From assembly GCA_031376285.1 (NCBI GenBank), contig JANMDN010000074.1:1-62266 (forward strand): a DNA stretch of 62,266 nucleotides. Direction: 5' to 3'. The notes below the pieces were generated by a model, which was not told where the DNA came from, did not search any database, and was given only the letters and a program-made list of their open reading frames with translations. The position numbers and the translations under genes were made by a program. Positions 52,278 through 61,181 of this stretch are shown here, piece after piece. Each line of letters starts with the position of its first letter. Positions within the stretch are counted from its first letter, which is position 1. The DNA is from JANMDN01 sp031376285 (GTDB taxonomy: Bacteria > Actinomycetota > Thermoleophilia > Miltoncostaeales > Miltoncostaeaceae).

Positions 52278-53240
52278 TTACGTGGTTTCCAATAGTAGTT
52301 GTTGCCGGTCGGTCAGCGCCCCCGGGAAGGCTGGCTGGACGGCCGGCAGCGGCCCGCAGGGCCGCGAGGGTTCGCTCGGTCGGGTCTGCTGCTCGAACTT
52401 CGCCGGGCTGAGTCCCCCGAGTCGGGTGTGTCGACGTTCGTGGTTGTAGAAGCTGATCCATTGGAGAGTCTCGTGCTCGGCGTGTTCCATCCCGGGGAAC
52501 ACCCGACCGCGGACCAGCTCGTGTTTATAGGTCGCGACCCATGACTCGGCCATCGCGTTATCAAGCGCGCATCCGACCGTGCCAATGGACGGTCGGACAC
52601 CAGCCCGGTAGAGATGGTCGGTGTAGGCAACAGACGTGTATTGCGATCCGGCATCGGTGTGACACTTCATCCCGCGCTCGGGCTGGCGTACGGCGACGGC
52701 CATCTCGAGTGCATCGGTGACAAGCGACGCGCGGCGGTGCCACGCGAGCTGCCAGCCCACCAGGTACCGGCTGTAGACATCCAAGATGAACGCGAGATAC
52801 AAGAACCCGGCGTGGGCGCGTAGGTAGGTGAAGTCCGCGACCCACAACTCGTTCGGGCCCGTCGCGGTGAAGTCCCGGCGGACAAGATCCGGGGCACGCC
52901 ACACGAAATCCGCCTGCTCAGGGGTGGTTGTGACCGGCTCGGGGCCGCGCATGACCCCACAAAGGCCGTTTGTGCGCATCACCGCTGCGACCTGGTCACG
53001 ACCGACATCCACACCCTCCTCGGTGATCTCTTCCCAGGTGCGTTTCTGCCCGTAGCACCACCGGTACCCAGTACGCACCTCCTTGACGTGTCCGAGGAGC
53101 GCCTCATGACGGCGCTGGGTCGCTGACGGCTCACGCAGCCGTTCGAGTCTCGCGTAGTGCGTGCTCGCGTGCACGCCAAGTTCCCGGCACACCGGCTCGA
53201 CCCCGAACGACTCCGCAAGCGTCGTGATCACGCGCGTCAC
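52278..53240 (-). CDS. IS3-family OrfB DDE transposase, element B
   Basis: A 320-residue DDE protein: VADFTYLRAHAGFLYLAF, CHTDAGSQYTSVAYTD and DNAMAESWVATYKHEL hold the D, D, E. The tail is extended past the usual end. ATGA overlap with orfA. Confidence 0.9.
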   Translation of the reverse strand: MTRVITTLAESFGVEPVCRELGVHASTHYARLERLREPSATQRRHEALLGHVKEVRTGYRWCYGQKRTWEEITEEGVDVGRDQVAAVMRTNGLCGVMRGPEPVTTTPEQADFVWRAPDLVRRDFTATGPNELWVADFTYLRAHAGFLYLAFILDVYSRYLVGWQLAWHRRASLVTDALEMAVAVRQPERGMKCHTDAGSQYTSVAYTDHLYRAGVRPSIGTVGCALDNAMAESWVATYKHELVRGRVFPGMEHAEHETLQWISFYNHERRHTRLGGLSPAKFEQQTRPSEPSRPCGPLPAVQPAFPGALTDRQQLLLETT

Positions 53241-53542
53241 CGTCGGCGGGTCTGGTCGAGCTCCTGGGCGAAAAGGATGCTCGCCTCCCGGAGAATCTGA
53301 TTGGCGCGCTCAAGCTCCCCGGTGCGCTTGCGGAGCGCCTTGAGCTCCGCCTCGACATCCGAGGGCAACACCCTCGAGCGGGCCGGGACCGCATCAGCTT
53401 CCACCTTACGCACCCATGTCCGCAACGACTCCGGATGAATCCCGAGATCCTCCGCGACATGGCGCACCGGCCGGCCCGACTCCATCACCATCCGCACCGC
53501 CCGCTCCCGCAAATCCGGCGGGTACTTCGAAAGACGTCCCAT
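53237..53542 (-). CDS. IS3-family OrfA, element B
   Basis: A 101-residue HTH and zipper protein starting MGRLSKYPPDLRERAVRMVM, with IHPESLRTWVRKVEADAV and a coiled-coil tail. ATG 53542. The N-terminus resembles OrfA of element A, but the body differs, so these are two distinct elements. Confidence 0.9.
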   Translation of the reverse strand: MGRLSKYPPDLRERAVRMVMESGRPVRHVAEDLGIHPESLRTWVRKVEADAVPARSRVLPSDVEAELKALRKRTGELERANQILREASILFAQELDQTRRR

Positions 53543-53611
53543 CAGTTCGGCTCCCTTCCTCCAGACGAGTCTGCCTGGAAAACGAGCCTCCAACATCTTC
53601 AGGGTGCTTCA

Positions 53612-54055
53612 ACTTTCGGGATCGGACTCGACTGGGCAGGTGACACCCTTGCCCTGGTCAGGCAGCTGACCCGGCGCCTGCCTGGCGGGCTGCGATGGGC
53701 AAAAAGATTTCGCCCGCGCCTACAACCCGCGCGCGCTGGCTCTCGCCGCCTGCGCCAGCCTGAACCCACCGCGATCACGAACGAGACGGCCATCGTGGCG
53801 CAGCCACCCCGAAAACACGCCGCTATCGCGACCCGGTCGACACCGCGAACCGCAAAGACCCCACGCACGCTCAGACCCCTCAACCCGCTCCAAGCCCCCG
53901 CGACAGCCCGACGCCGCGGTTACTCATGAATCAAGGCTAAAAATCTGCCCATGTGACCAACTGGTTCAGGCTGCCGCCTGGGCGGAATGGCTCTGGAGTT
54001 TGACGTCCAGTGCCTCCGCCCAGGTGAATGTTCTCGCCAGCGTTGCGGGTCGTGG
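53612..54055. other. 444-bp stretch after IS B, probably decayed
   Basis: It continues the sequence interrupted by element B. No intact frame with recognisable protein is present, only arginine- and proline-rich shadow frames. It may be the right part of the IS1380-like remnant, but I cannot see a matching motif. Confidence 0.4.
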
Positions 54056-55249
54056 CTAGCAGGCTCTCAGGCCTTGAAGTCCATTCGTGAGGATCTCGCG
54101 AGTGGCCGCCGAGGGGTACCACTTCCCGTCGGTGACATGAAGCCAGGTGTTCCAAGTTTCGCGCCGACCGTCAGCGAAGCTCACCGAGTATGAAGCGGCT
54201 GCACGAGCGCAGTCCACGCCTACTCCCAGGCCGTTGGGATACCAGTATGCGCCGTTCGCGGGTCGGTTCCCGTTTCGGAACCAGGTGCCATCGTTCGGGT
54301 CGTTTCGTGCCCACGTTCCTCCGAAGAACACGTCTTCGATGTGGTACCCGCGGACCGCCGCTTGCGCTGCCGCGGCGTCCCGAGCAGCTTGGGCGTCCCG
54401 AGCAGCCTGGGCGTCCCGAGCAGCCTGAGCAGCCTGAGCAGCCTGGGCGTCACGTGCCGCCTGGGCGTCCCGAGCAGCCTCCGAAGCTTGGGCGTCTCGT
54501 ATGGCCTGAGCGTCCCGTGCCGCCTGAGCGTCTCGTATGGCCTGAGCGTCCCGTGCCGCCTGAGCGTCACGCGCCGCCTGAGCATCCCGTGCCGCCTGCG
54601 CAGCTTGGGCGTCCCGTATTGATTGCCCTACCTGCGATACGTCCGGCGTCCCTGCGCCCTGATTGAGGACAGTGACACCCGATGAATCGCCGGAGCCGTT
54701 CCCCCCGCTGCTGATTGCCTTCTTTACTCCGGCTGTAACTGCCCGCTCCGCCACTTCGGTTACCACTACTCCAGCAATGCATGCCGCCACGGCAGGGCTT
54801 GGAACGAAGCAGAACGCGGTCTTCCCGTGCTTCACAATCTTCGCTGCAATGCTGAATTTGGACAGACTCCTTGTCCAGATTACTCTTTCACCAGGCTTGC
54901 CCTCGATGACCCACTTACCCCGGATTTTGTGAACGATTGCGTTCTGCCGACTCTGGAGTGGAAGTCCGACACCGACGACCCCTTTCCAGGGGGCATCGAT
55001 GTGGAAGTCGAAGCGGCCCTTTCCGAGTGCGGTGATGCGGGCAACTCCGTCCCGCTTCATGACTCGTGCGGGGACAATCAATGTGGCACCGTTGGGTGCC
55101 CTGATTTCGCCTCCTCGCGCAGCACTTAGTTTCTTTTGGGCGATGACTTTCCCAGGTGCAGCGACTGAAAGAGATGAGAACGTCATCGCTGCCATACCGC
55201 CGGCGACGAGCGCCGCCATGATTCGTTGGTTGATGGGCACTGCGGGCAT
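54056..55249 (-). CDS. Secreted repeat protein with RDAQAA heptad-like tract
   Basis: ATG 55249 (5 bases after GAGG) gives 397 residues. Signal peptide near 1-31 (MAALVAGGMAAMTFSSLSVA). Residues 30-160 are a beta-rich domain (IRAPNGATLIVPARVM). Near 210-290 a tract of tandem [RS]-DAQAA/DAQAI units follows, almost all Ala, Asp, Gln, Arg, likely an alpha-helical rod or coiled coil. The C-terminal 90 residues form a further domain (GYHIEDVFFGGTWARND). The underlying DNA (about 54370-54620) is a degenerate short repeat and may vary in length. Neighbouring the relaxase, it may be a surface adhesin-like factor for mating (inference). Confidence 0.7.
   Translation of the reverse strand: MPAVPINQRIMAALVAGGMAAMTFSSLSVAAPGKVIAQKKLSAARGGEIRAPNGATLIVPARVMKRDGVARITALGKGRFDFHIDAPWKGVVGVGLPLQSRQNAIVHKIRGKWVIEGKPGERVIWTRSLSKFSIAAKIVKHGKTAFCFVPSPAVAACIAGVVVTEVAERAVTAGVKKAISSGGNGSGDSSGVTVLNQGAGTPDVSQVGQSIRDAQAAQAARDAQAARDAQAARDAQAIRDAQAARDAQAIRDAQASEAARDAQAARDAQAAQAAQAARDAQAARDAQAARDAAAAQAAVRGYHIEDVFFGGTWARNDPNDGTWFRNGNRPANGAYWYPNGLGVGVDCARAAASYSVSFADGRRETWNTWLHVTDGKWYPSAATREILTNGLQGLRAC
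54370..54620 (-). repeat. Tandem repeat coding RDAQAA units
   Basis: Units such as GGCGTCCCGAGCAGCCT recur in near-tandem, each encoding one [R]DAQA[A/I] unit. Short repeats of this kind expand and contract by slippage, so the rod length may differ between strains. Confidence 0.7.
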
Positions 55250-55553
55250 GTGCACCTCGTGGTCGGGAGGACTTTCCGTGAACCTAGCTCACAGTTTTCA
55301 AACATCTACTCGACTCCAGTTCAGGTGTAAAGGCCCGAACGGGTAGAGCGGGAAGAGCGGGAACACCTCCCAACACGTGTTGACCATAACGGGGGCGTGG
55401 CCGCGGGCAGCGTCCCGCGATTGCACTCAGCTGCTCCTGCCGTTTTCGGATGGTGAAAGATGGGCTCGTGCGTCGCGGCCTTATCGGCCCGTCGGCAGGC
55501 CGGGCAAAGCCCGTGTCCAACGCTCCGCAAGTTCGGGGTGGCGAGAAAGCCGG
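55250..55553. other. 304-bp upstream region of the repeat protein
   Basis: No gene. Minus-strand TTTACA at about 55327 with TAGATG 17 bp away is a weak promoter candidate for the secreted repeat protein. Nothing else seen. Confidence 0.3.
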
Positions 55554-58172
55554 TCAGAAACCAAGATCGAGTTCCGGGCTGGGCGGTTCAAATCTCGGCT
55601 CGATGTTGCGGCCAGGGGCATCGAGGTCGGGCTGAGGCTGCTGCATGCGGCTGCAGGCCCCTCCGATCGTGAAGTCTGGCGTGAGCGGTCCGATCCGAGG
55701 TGTTCGTGGCGTCAGGGGGCCACCGATTCTGAACTCTTGCTCGGCCACTCGGGCTCCAAGTTGGCGGTCGTCGATGGCGAGGGTTTTGGCTTGAGTGCGT
55801 TGCCAGCCCCGCGAGAGGGCTTCGGCTGCAAGATCACGGTCGACGCCGACGGTGTAGAGGTGCAGGTCGATGCGATGGCGACTCCCGGCCACGTATCCCC
55901 ATTCCTGCCCGCCGCGGTCCGGTGAGGCGAGGAGGTAGGTCCGGTCGACGGTGATGCCTTGGCTGATGTGCCCGGTCGTCGCGTAGGCGTGGTGGGCGTG
56001 TTCGAGGTACTCCTCCGGGAGGCGGACGGTCCGGCCCTCGTCGGTACGGATCGTCAGCGCCCGCGCCTCGACGTCCACGTTGGTGACAGTCGCGCGTGTC
56101 CCGTTTCTGATGTCGATGTCGGGGTGGTACTCGTTTTTGCGGTAGACGAGCCGGTCGCCCTCCGCCCACTCCCTCCCGTCCACGGTGAGTCGCTCGGGCC
56201 CGAGGAGATCTGCTCGGTCCATCTCGTGGCGGGCGAGCTGATTGAGCAGGGCGACGTAAGCGCGGTCGTGGGCGAGTATCAAGGTCCGTGATGGATTCGG
56301 GAGGGCGTGCTCAGCCCACGCAGCAACGAGCGCCTGGCGCGCGTCGTCCGGGGTGAGGTGCGCATGGAGACGATCATGCTCAGTGAGGAGCGTGAGGGCT
56401 TCCCTTGCGAGCCCGACAGATAGCGACGCGGCGACGCGTTGCTGAAGCTCCCCGATCTGTCTGCGGTTTTCGGTCAGTTCGACTGATCCGATGCGGTTGG
56501 CGATGCTCGCAAGGGCGCCTCCGGCATCGATCGAGGGGAGCTGCCTCGGGTCCCCGACCAGCAGCACGGTGACGTCGCGCTGCGCGGCGTACTCGACGAG
56601 TCTGGTCAGGGCGCGGGTGGGGACGGTCCCAGCTTCGTCGACGATGAGGACGCCGTGCTCGGGGAGCGCGATCTCGGGTCGGTGTTCGAGTTCACCTAGG
56701 AGACTCGCGATCGTGCGGCTCGGTATCCCAGCTTGGGCTTCAAGGAGTTGCGCGGCCTGTCCCTGCCACGAACACCCCCTGACATCGATTCCCGCGGCAT
56801 CGAGTGCTTCGCGTACGAGGTCGAGGGTGTAGGTCTTCCCGGTTCCGGCCGGAGCGACCATCGCCCGCACCGGGCCGAACCCGGCGAGGAGGTGGCGGAC
56901 CGCCTCGCACTGGTCAAGTCCGGCCTCGGGGTGGCGCGCCAGGACCTCCTCGATCACTTGGGTGGGGACGGTCTGCCCGGGGACGCGTTGTTCGGCGAGG
57001 TCCACGAGTCGTTCCTCGGTCGCGAGCATCTCGGGGGTGCTCCACCTTGCCCGCTGCCCGATCTCGGGAACCGGCGGTGTGATCGAGACGGCCTGCTCGG
57101 CGAGCCACCCCTCAGCAAAGGCTTCGATTTCGGGGAGGGTGATCCCGTGCTGGTGGTACTCGGCGAACGCCCGAAGGACGGCCCGGCGATCAAAGGTGCT
57201 GTCCTTCTCGGTGAGGCCCTCGGGCCCGGCAAGCCAGTCCCCGAACCGGCGGACGGCGACGGGCGGGAGTTGCGGGGTTGGGTGGTCGAGGAGTGCGTGG
57301 AGTTCGTAGCGTCCGAGGCCGTGCTCGGCTGCCCGGGCCCGCCAGTCACCGACCGTGACGTCGCGGTCGAGGACGGGTTTGCGGTCGCGTGTCTCGCGTT
57401 GAACAGACCCGACCGCCTGGAGTCCCTCTACCCCTCGTGCGGTGGCAAGCTCGGTGATCTCCGCCCGCCTCCTTGAGAATTCACCGAGCACCTCCGCGGG
57501 GACGCCTTCGATCTCTGCGGTGCCTTTGGTGACTTCGCCCCAGGTCACGCCGAGCCGGTCGCTGAGCTGGGCGCGCATCACCGCCTCAGCAATCGTTCCG
57601 GCCGTCTTCGCGGCGCCGAAGACGGGCCGCATGTCCTGGGCCGACCAGCGGCCGTCGGGTCCCTGGACCGCGTTGGCGATGACGCTGTGGGTGTGAAGGT
57701 GCGGGTCTCCGGTCCGGCTCAGCTCATGCGTGAACACGGCGCCAACGAACCCTTCCCCGGGCACGATCCGGTGGCCACCGGCACCACGTCGAGCCTGGCA
57801 TTCGAAGCGTTCGAGGTAGTCGAGCCCGGCACGGACCCCGGCTTCGTGCGCGGCGCGGACCTCGGTTCGGACGCGGTCGTCGCCGACGGCGTGGAGCACG
57901 GACACGCTTTTGGGTGCGGTCCAGGTGAGGTCGAACCCGGCGTTTCGACGTCCTTCGCGAAGGCCGCGCAGGCGCTCGTCGGTGGCGGGGTTCTCACCGC
58001 CGAGGAGCTGCTCAAGCTCCCCAAGAGCTGGTGCGCCGTCGAGCCCGAGGGTCTCGGCTCCGCGGCCGATCCACTCCCCGGGCGTGCTACCGCGTTCGGT
58101 GTAGTAGTCGTCGCGGGCGAACTCCGGGGTCTCGTAGTACCGGGGATTCTTGGCCGCCCGGATCGTCAGCAT
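55554..58172 (-). CDS. MobF-class relaxase-helicase (TrwC/TraA-like)
   Basis: About 872 residues from ATG 58172 (MLTIRAAKNPRYYE; a GTG 27 bases earlier is possible but the ATG fits the family). The relaxase region has the tyrosine set (FARDDYYTERG) and the three-His site GDPHLHTHSVIAN near residue 155. A RecD-like helicase follows: APAGTGKTYTLDLV, LIVDEAGTVPTRAL and LLVGDPRQLPSIDAG. The C-terminal tail holds EFRIGG and DFTIGG, shared with the VirB6-like protein and, as EFRVG, with the RHH protein. It nicks oriT and unwinds the plasmid for transfer. Confidence 0.92.
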   Translation of the reverse strand: MLTIRAAKNPRYYETPEFARDDYYTERGSTPGEWIGRGAETLGLDGAPALGELEQLLGGENPATDERLRGLREGRRNAGFDLTWTAPKSVSVLHAVGDDRVRTEVRAAHEAGVRAGLDYLERFECQARRGAGGHRIVPGEGFVGAVFTHELSRTGDPHLHTHSVIANAVQGPDGRWSAQDMRPVFGAAKTAGTIAEAVMRAQLSDRLGVTWGEVTKGTAEIEGVPAEVLGEFSRRRAEITELATARGVEGLQAVGSVQRETRDRKPVLDRDVTVGDWRARAAEHGLGRYELHALLDHPTPQLPPVAVRRFGDWLAGPEGLTEKDSTFDRRAVLRAFAEYHQHGITLPEIEAFAEGWLAEQAVSITPPVPEIGQRARWSTPEMLATEERLVDLAEQRVPGQTVPTQVIEEVLARHPEAGLDQCEAVRHLLAGFGPVRAMVAPAGTGKTYTLDLVREALDAAGIDVRGCSWQGQAAQLLEAQAGIPSRTIASLLGELEHRPEIALPEHGVLIVDEAGTVPTRALTRLVEYAAQRDVTVLLVGDPRQLPSIDAGGALASIANRIGSVELTENRRQIGELQQRVAASLSVGLAREALTLLTEHDRLHAHLTPDDARQALVAAWAEHALPNPSRTLILAHDRAYVALLNQLARHEMDRADLLGPERLTVDGREWAEGDRLVYRKNEYHPDIDIRNGTRATVTNVDVEARALTIRTDEGRTVRLPEEYLEHAHHAYATTGHISQGITVDRTYLLASPDRGGQEWGYVAGSRHRIDLHLYTVGVDRDLAAEALSRGWQRTQAKTLAIDDRQLGARVAEQEFRIGGPLTPRTPRIGPLTPDFTIGGACSRMQQPQPDLDAPGRNIEPRFEPPSPELDLGF

Positions 58173-58300
58173 CCCGGGACCGCTACCTGGCGGTTCCACG
58201 TTTCCACTGATCGCGTGCTTGGTGACACTTAGTCACTGTGACTTGTAGGCACTAATAGTGCAACTGCGCCAAGGTCTAGCTTTTCCGGTGAATCTGAAGG

Positions 58301-58361
58301 TTATCCACAGCCCAGAGAACGGGGTTTGAGGGGTTGTCCACAGACGAAGTCGGTGGACAAC
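58301..58361. promoter_or_regulatory. DnaA-box cluster
   Basis: TTATCCACA at 58301-58309 is a perfect DnaA box. TTGTCCACA at 58334-58342 is the actinobacterial-type box, and a third, GTGGACAAC, lies on the other strand about 10 bases further on. Clustering supports DnaA-dependent replication from here. Confidence 0.6.
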
Positions 58362-58457
58362 CGTGGCGAAGTTGTCGCTGCGGATCGGACTCGCTCCGTC
58401 GAATCGGACGGATGCGTCCGAGTGGTCTGGGTTGCCCTTGACGATCCGCGTTGCGTT

Positions 58458-58499
58458 CGACTCCGGTTTTCTGTCCGTTGGGGCAGAAAACCGGAGTCG
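58458..58499. repeat. 16-bp perfect inverted repeat, oriT/oriV candidate
   Basis: CGACTCCGGTTTTCTG and its exact complement are separated by a 10-base loop (TCCGTTGGGG). Such hairpins next to a relaxase gene are typical of oriT, where the loop or a flank carries the nick. Confidence 0.6.
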
Positions 58500-58525
58500 C
58501 TGCGCGAGACCCGGTTCTCCTGAGA

Positions 58526-58549
58526 CAGGTCGGCGTGAGCGCCGACCTG
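58526..58549. repeat. 10-bp inverted repeat next to the origin region
   Basis: CAGGTCGGCG and its complement with loop TGAG, followed by TCACCTTTTGG. Possible terminator or part of the origin. Confidence 0.4.
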
Positions 58550-58730
58550 GTCACCTTTTGGAGCGACGTCGGCCGGCCGGGGCGGTCCTAACTTGAAGAT
58601 GGGGCTTGGGGTGCTGCTATTGACTTCGGGTGGCCGGGGGCCATCATTGAGACGTCGGGCGCGTTCTGTGCCCGGAAGTGGGGCTCGGGTTGACCGCCGG
58701 AATTGACGGGACCTCGGGCCTCTGCGATTT

Positions 58731-58856
58731 CTACGCCCTGACGATCTGTATCCGGATGCGCCCTCCGGGTTCCTGGAGACGGGCGAGGTAGTCCCGGTGG
58801 CCGGTGGCGAGGCTTTCTCCGGTTGCTGACGCGAGGGCGTCGGCGATCCAGAGCAT
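58731..58856 (-). pseudogene. Short C-terminal-like ORF, possible remnant
   Basis: The minus frame from ATG 58856 encodes MLWIADALASATGESLATGH and ends RIRIQIVRA, 41 residues. The frame is coding-like upstream too (RVPVRLAHDEP) but has no start there. It may be the tail of a larger lost gene or a real small protein. Confidence 0.3.
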
Positions 58857-59040
58857 GGGTTCGTCGTGGGCCAGGCGAACCGGTACGCGAGTCCCGGGGC
58901 GCGGTCTTGGATCGCTGGGCGTGGGCGATACTCTGGACTGTGCTGGCGGGTAGGTGGTTCTGCGACTTGTGGTGGTTCACCCCGGGCGCGCCCGCTCGTA
59001 CTCTCGGTCTTTCCAGTGGTGTTTCCGGGGAAGGATGCGC

Positions 59041-60363
59041 GTGGGCGGTGAGGGGTTGAGTCGGTCTCGGGAGGACGATGCGTTCAGGTTGGCGTTCACG
59101 CGTCTGATCCTGGATCGGTACCGCGATTTCGCTGAGTTGGCCTCGGGTCTGGTTCCGAGGATCGACGCGCATGCGGTCGTGATTGAGGCGATCAGGATGG
59201 TCGACGAGTCCCCGCCCGGCGTCGATCAGACAAGTGGCGACGAGGTGCGGGTGGTGCCACGCGCGGGTTGGCTCGCCGACTGGGTCGTTGAGGCGATCGA
59301 GTTCATCGCGGGGAGGCCGAACCGGTACGAGGACACCCTCGGACGAAAGCGTGCGGTCTGGGAGGAGCAGCACGCCGAGCGCGTTGAACTTCTCGGCCGT
59401 TTGGAGCGTCTCGGGTCGAGTCGGGAAGCGACGGTCTTGGCGCTGCTTGGCTGGGACGAGATGGATGCGGTGGTCGCGCTCGCAGGTCACGGCGACCAGG
59501 CGGTCGGGGTGAGCTTGGAGGGGTACCGGGCCCTCGCGAGTGACGGCATCGCCGGCTTCGCGAAGGGCTACGACGAGCCCCGATTGGCCGATCCGGAGTA
59601 CCGGCTCGGGTACCTTCGTTGGCGCTTGGAGGCGCTGATGCCGCCGCTTGCCTGGGTCTCCACACCCGCGCCACGTGCGTTCGACGACGGCGGCGTCCAG
59701 CCGACTGCGATCGAGGCAAGCGACGTCGTCGCCCTACCTGAACTGAACCCGATCCCCTCGGACGTGACGGAATACGTGGTCGAGGACGTCCACGAGGATG
59801 AGCCGACGGTGCTCGCGGTTGCGGGGGCCGAACCGGAGCCGGTCGCGGCTTCGGACTTCGCGGGCTGGACTTGGTCAGATCACGAACTCGTCGCGCTCCC
59901 AGAAGACGCCGGGGTCGCGGTAATGGAGGACAACAACGGGGACGATGAGGGGTCCGGTTCGCCGGTGCTCGTGGGTCGACGTAACGGCCGGGTTCTGGTG
60001 GCCGTGGGGGTGGTGGCGACGATGGCGATTGGTGTCGGGGCGCTCCTCGCTCCGCACCCCAAGGCTTTGCCGGTCGCAGAGCGTCTGACAGCGCGGGAGA
60101 CGGCGAAGCACGTCGACCCTGCCGCGAAGCAACCGACCAAGCCCAAACGCGTAGCGCCGACGTCCCGCGGTCGAGGCACTGGGAAGGCCACCTCCGTCCG
60201 CAAGTCATCGCCGAAGGCGACCTCGACGCCCGTCGTCGCTCAGCGCGCGCCCTCCAGGGTCACGTACGTGTCTGTGCGCCGGTCGACGTCGCTGCCGACC
60301 GGCCGCGTTAGCCAACCGAGTCGGCCGACGAATGCGGAGATCGTGGCTGAGTTTCTGCCCTAA
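59041..60363 (+). CDS. Membrane-anchored hypothetical protein, about 440 aa
   Basis: The GTG at 59041 is 6 bases after GGGGAAGG; an ATG 6 bases earlier is also possible. Residues 1-210 are helical and acidic (LAFTRLILDRYRDFAELASG). A single TM near residue 325 (VLVAVGVVATMAIGVGALLA) is followed by a basic Lys/Arg/Thr-rich tail. Order suggests a type II-like membrane protein with the long acidic part inside. Not recognised. Its 3' end overlaps the convergent ArdC-like gene by 4 bases. Confidence 0.65.
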   Translation: MGGEGLSRSREDDAFRLAFTRLILDRYRDFAELASGLVPRIDAHAVVIEAIRMVDESPPGVDQTSGDEVRVVPRAGWLADWVVEAIEFIAGRPNRYEDTLGRKRAVWEEQHAERVELLGRLERLGSSREATVLALLGWDEMDAVVALAGHGDQAVGVSLEGYRALASDGIAGFAKGYDEPRLADPEYRLGYLRWRLEALMPPLAWVSTPAPRAFDDGGVQPTAIEASDVVALPELNPIPSDVTEYVVEDVHEDEPTVLAVAGAEPEPVAASDFAGWTWSDHELVALPEDAGVAVMEDNNGDDEGSGSPVLVGRRNGRVLVAVGVVATMAIGVGALLAPHPKALPVAERLTARETAKHVDPAAKQPTKPKRVAPTSRGRGTGKATSVRKSSPKATSTPVVAQRAPSRVTYVSVRRSTSLPTGRVSQPSRPTNAEIVAEFLP

Positions 60364-61181
60364 CAGGGCTTGCTGGTGAGGGCGTCTTCGAGCTGCCCAG
60401 CAATCCCGTCGATCGTCTCGGCGGCGGTCCGGACTGCGGCGAGCGCGTCGCCGGTTGCCCAGCTCGCAATGTAAGGGATCGTGTCGCCGCTCGTATCCAG
60501 TCCCAGGGTCGCGCACACGATTTGGGTTGCCTCGGTGATCACCTCAGCCTCTGCTCTGCCGTGAGTCCGGTACGTGACGCCCAGGGCGTGAACGGCCTCG
60601 TGAATGAGAACCCGTACCGCGGCGTTGCCGGTGAGTTCCTCAGAGAGGACGATCCGGCCGGTTGCCTCCTCCCAGTACCCGCCAGTCCCCGTCGGGAGGT
60701 CTTCGCGCTCAACGCTCCATCCCTGCTCGCTGGCGAATGCTTCGATCCTGGGGATGAGGTGGGCGTGGCTGTCGCCGGTGACTGGATCACCGGGTGGTTC
60801 AAGGGCCTTGATCTCGGCGCCCGGGATGGGGTCTGTCTGTTGGATGTCGAACACCGGCACGCTTCTAAATGCCACGCGATCCTCGCCGTCTGGTTCGGTC
60901 TTCCGGGTCGGGATGGGTGCGTTGATGCGGATTGCCTTCTCGCCCTTGCGGACAGCTCGTCCGAGGGTGAGCCACGTCCGGAACCCAGCGACCTGCGAAG
61001 CGGTCGGACACTGAGCTGCAACCAACAGTTGGTTACCGAGCGAATACCTCGAAAATCGGGAGCGGATGCGGATCCAGGCGGTCCAGCCGTCGCTTGTCAG
61101 GAGGGCTCGGGTTGCGGCTTCGATCTCCTCGCGCTGTCTGGCTCGGCGCTCGGCGGGGTCGATGGTGGTCTTGGTCGTCAT
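60360..61181 (-). CDS. ArdC-like ssDNA-binding protein with metallopeptidase motif
   Basis: ATG 61181 (AGGTGG 5 bases upstream) gives 273 residues. The N-terminal region (SRFSRYSLGNQLLVAAQCP, AGFRTWLTLGRAVRKGEKAI) is the ArdC-type domain, which binds single-stranded DNA. A zinc motif LIHEAVHALGV lies near residue 205. ArdC proteins protect incoming plasmid DNA from restriction. The ATGA overlap places it in an operon with the winged-helix gene. Confidence 0.82.
   Translation of the reverse strand: MTTKTTIDPAERRARQREEIEAATRALLTSDGWTAWIRIRSRFSRYSLGNQLLVAAQCPTASQVAGFRTWLTLGRAVRKGEKAIRINAPIPTRKTEPDGEDRVAFRSVPVFDIQQTDPIPGAEIKALEPPGDPVTGDSHAHLIPRIEAFASEQGWSVEREDLPTGTGGYWEEATGRIVLSEELTGNAAVRVLIHEAVHALGVTYRTHGRAEAEVITEATQIVCATLGLDTSGDTIPYIASWATGDALAAVRTAAETIDGIAGQLEDALTSKPC

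Larger units (their letters stand above)
52248..53611. mobile_element. IS3-family insertion sequence B
   Basis: Ends TGAAGCACCCTG (52248) and its complement (53611), extended as imperfect inverted repeats with a common GTTGGAGGCTCGTTT segment. A 3-bp ACT target duplication lies at 52245-52247 and 53612-53614. The element holds orfA and orfB on the minus strand and sits inside the IS1380-like remnant. Confidence 0.85.
58173..59040. other. Origin-like intergenic region (868 bp)
   Basis: Upstream of the relaxase, this region packs DnaA-box-like sites, several inverted repeats and direct half-sites (GTGACACTTAGTCAC near 58223). It is the best candidate for oriT and/or oriV. See separate entries. 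I found no replication initiator gene beside it. Confidence 0.5.

Noticed and set aside
58588..59490. 300-codon minus-strand ORF over the origin region and the membrane-protein gene
   Set aside because: Arg/Pro/His-rich shadow of the plus-strand gene; no domain and no ribosome site.
59041..60363. Call as replication initiator
   Set aside because: The position beside the origin region is suggestive, but a TM segment and basic tail with no Rep fold argue against it; left as unknown.
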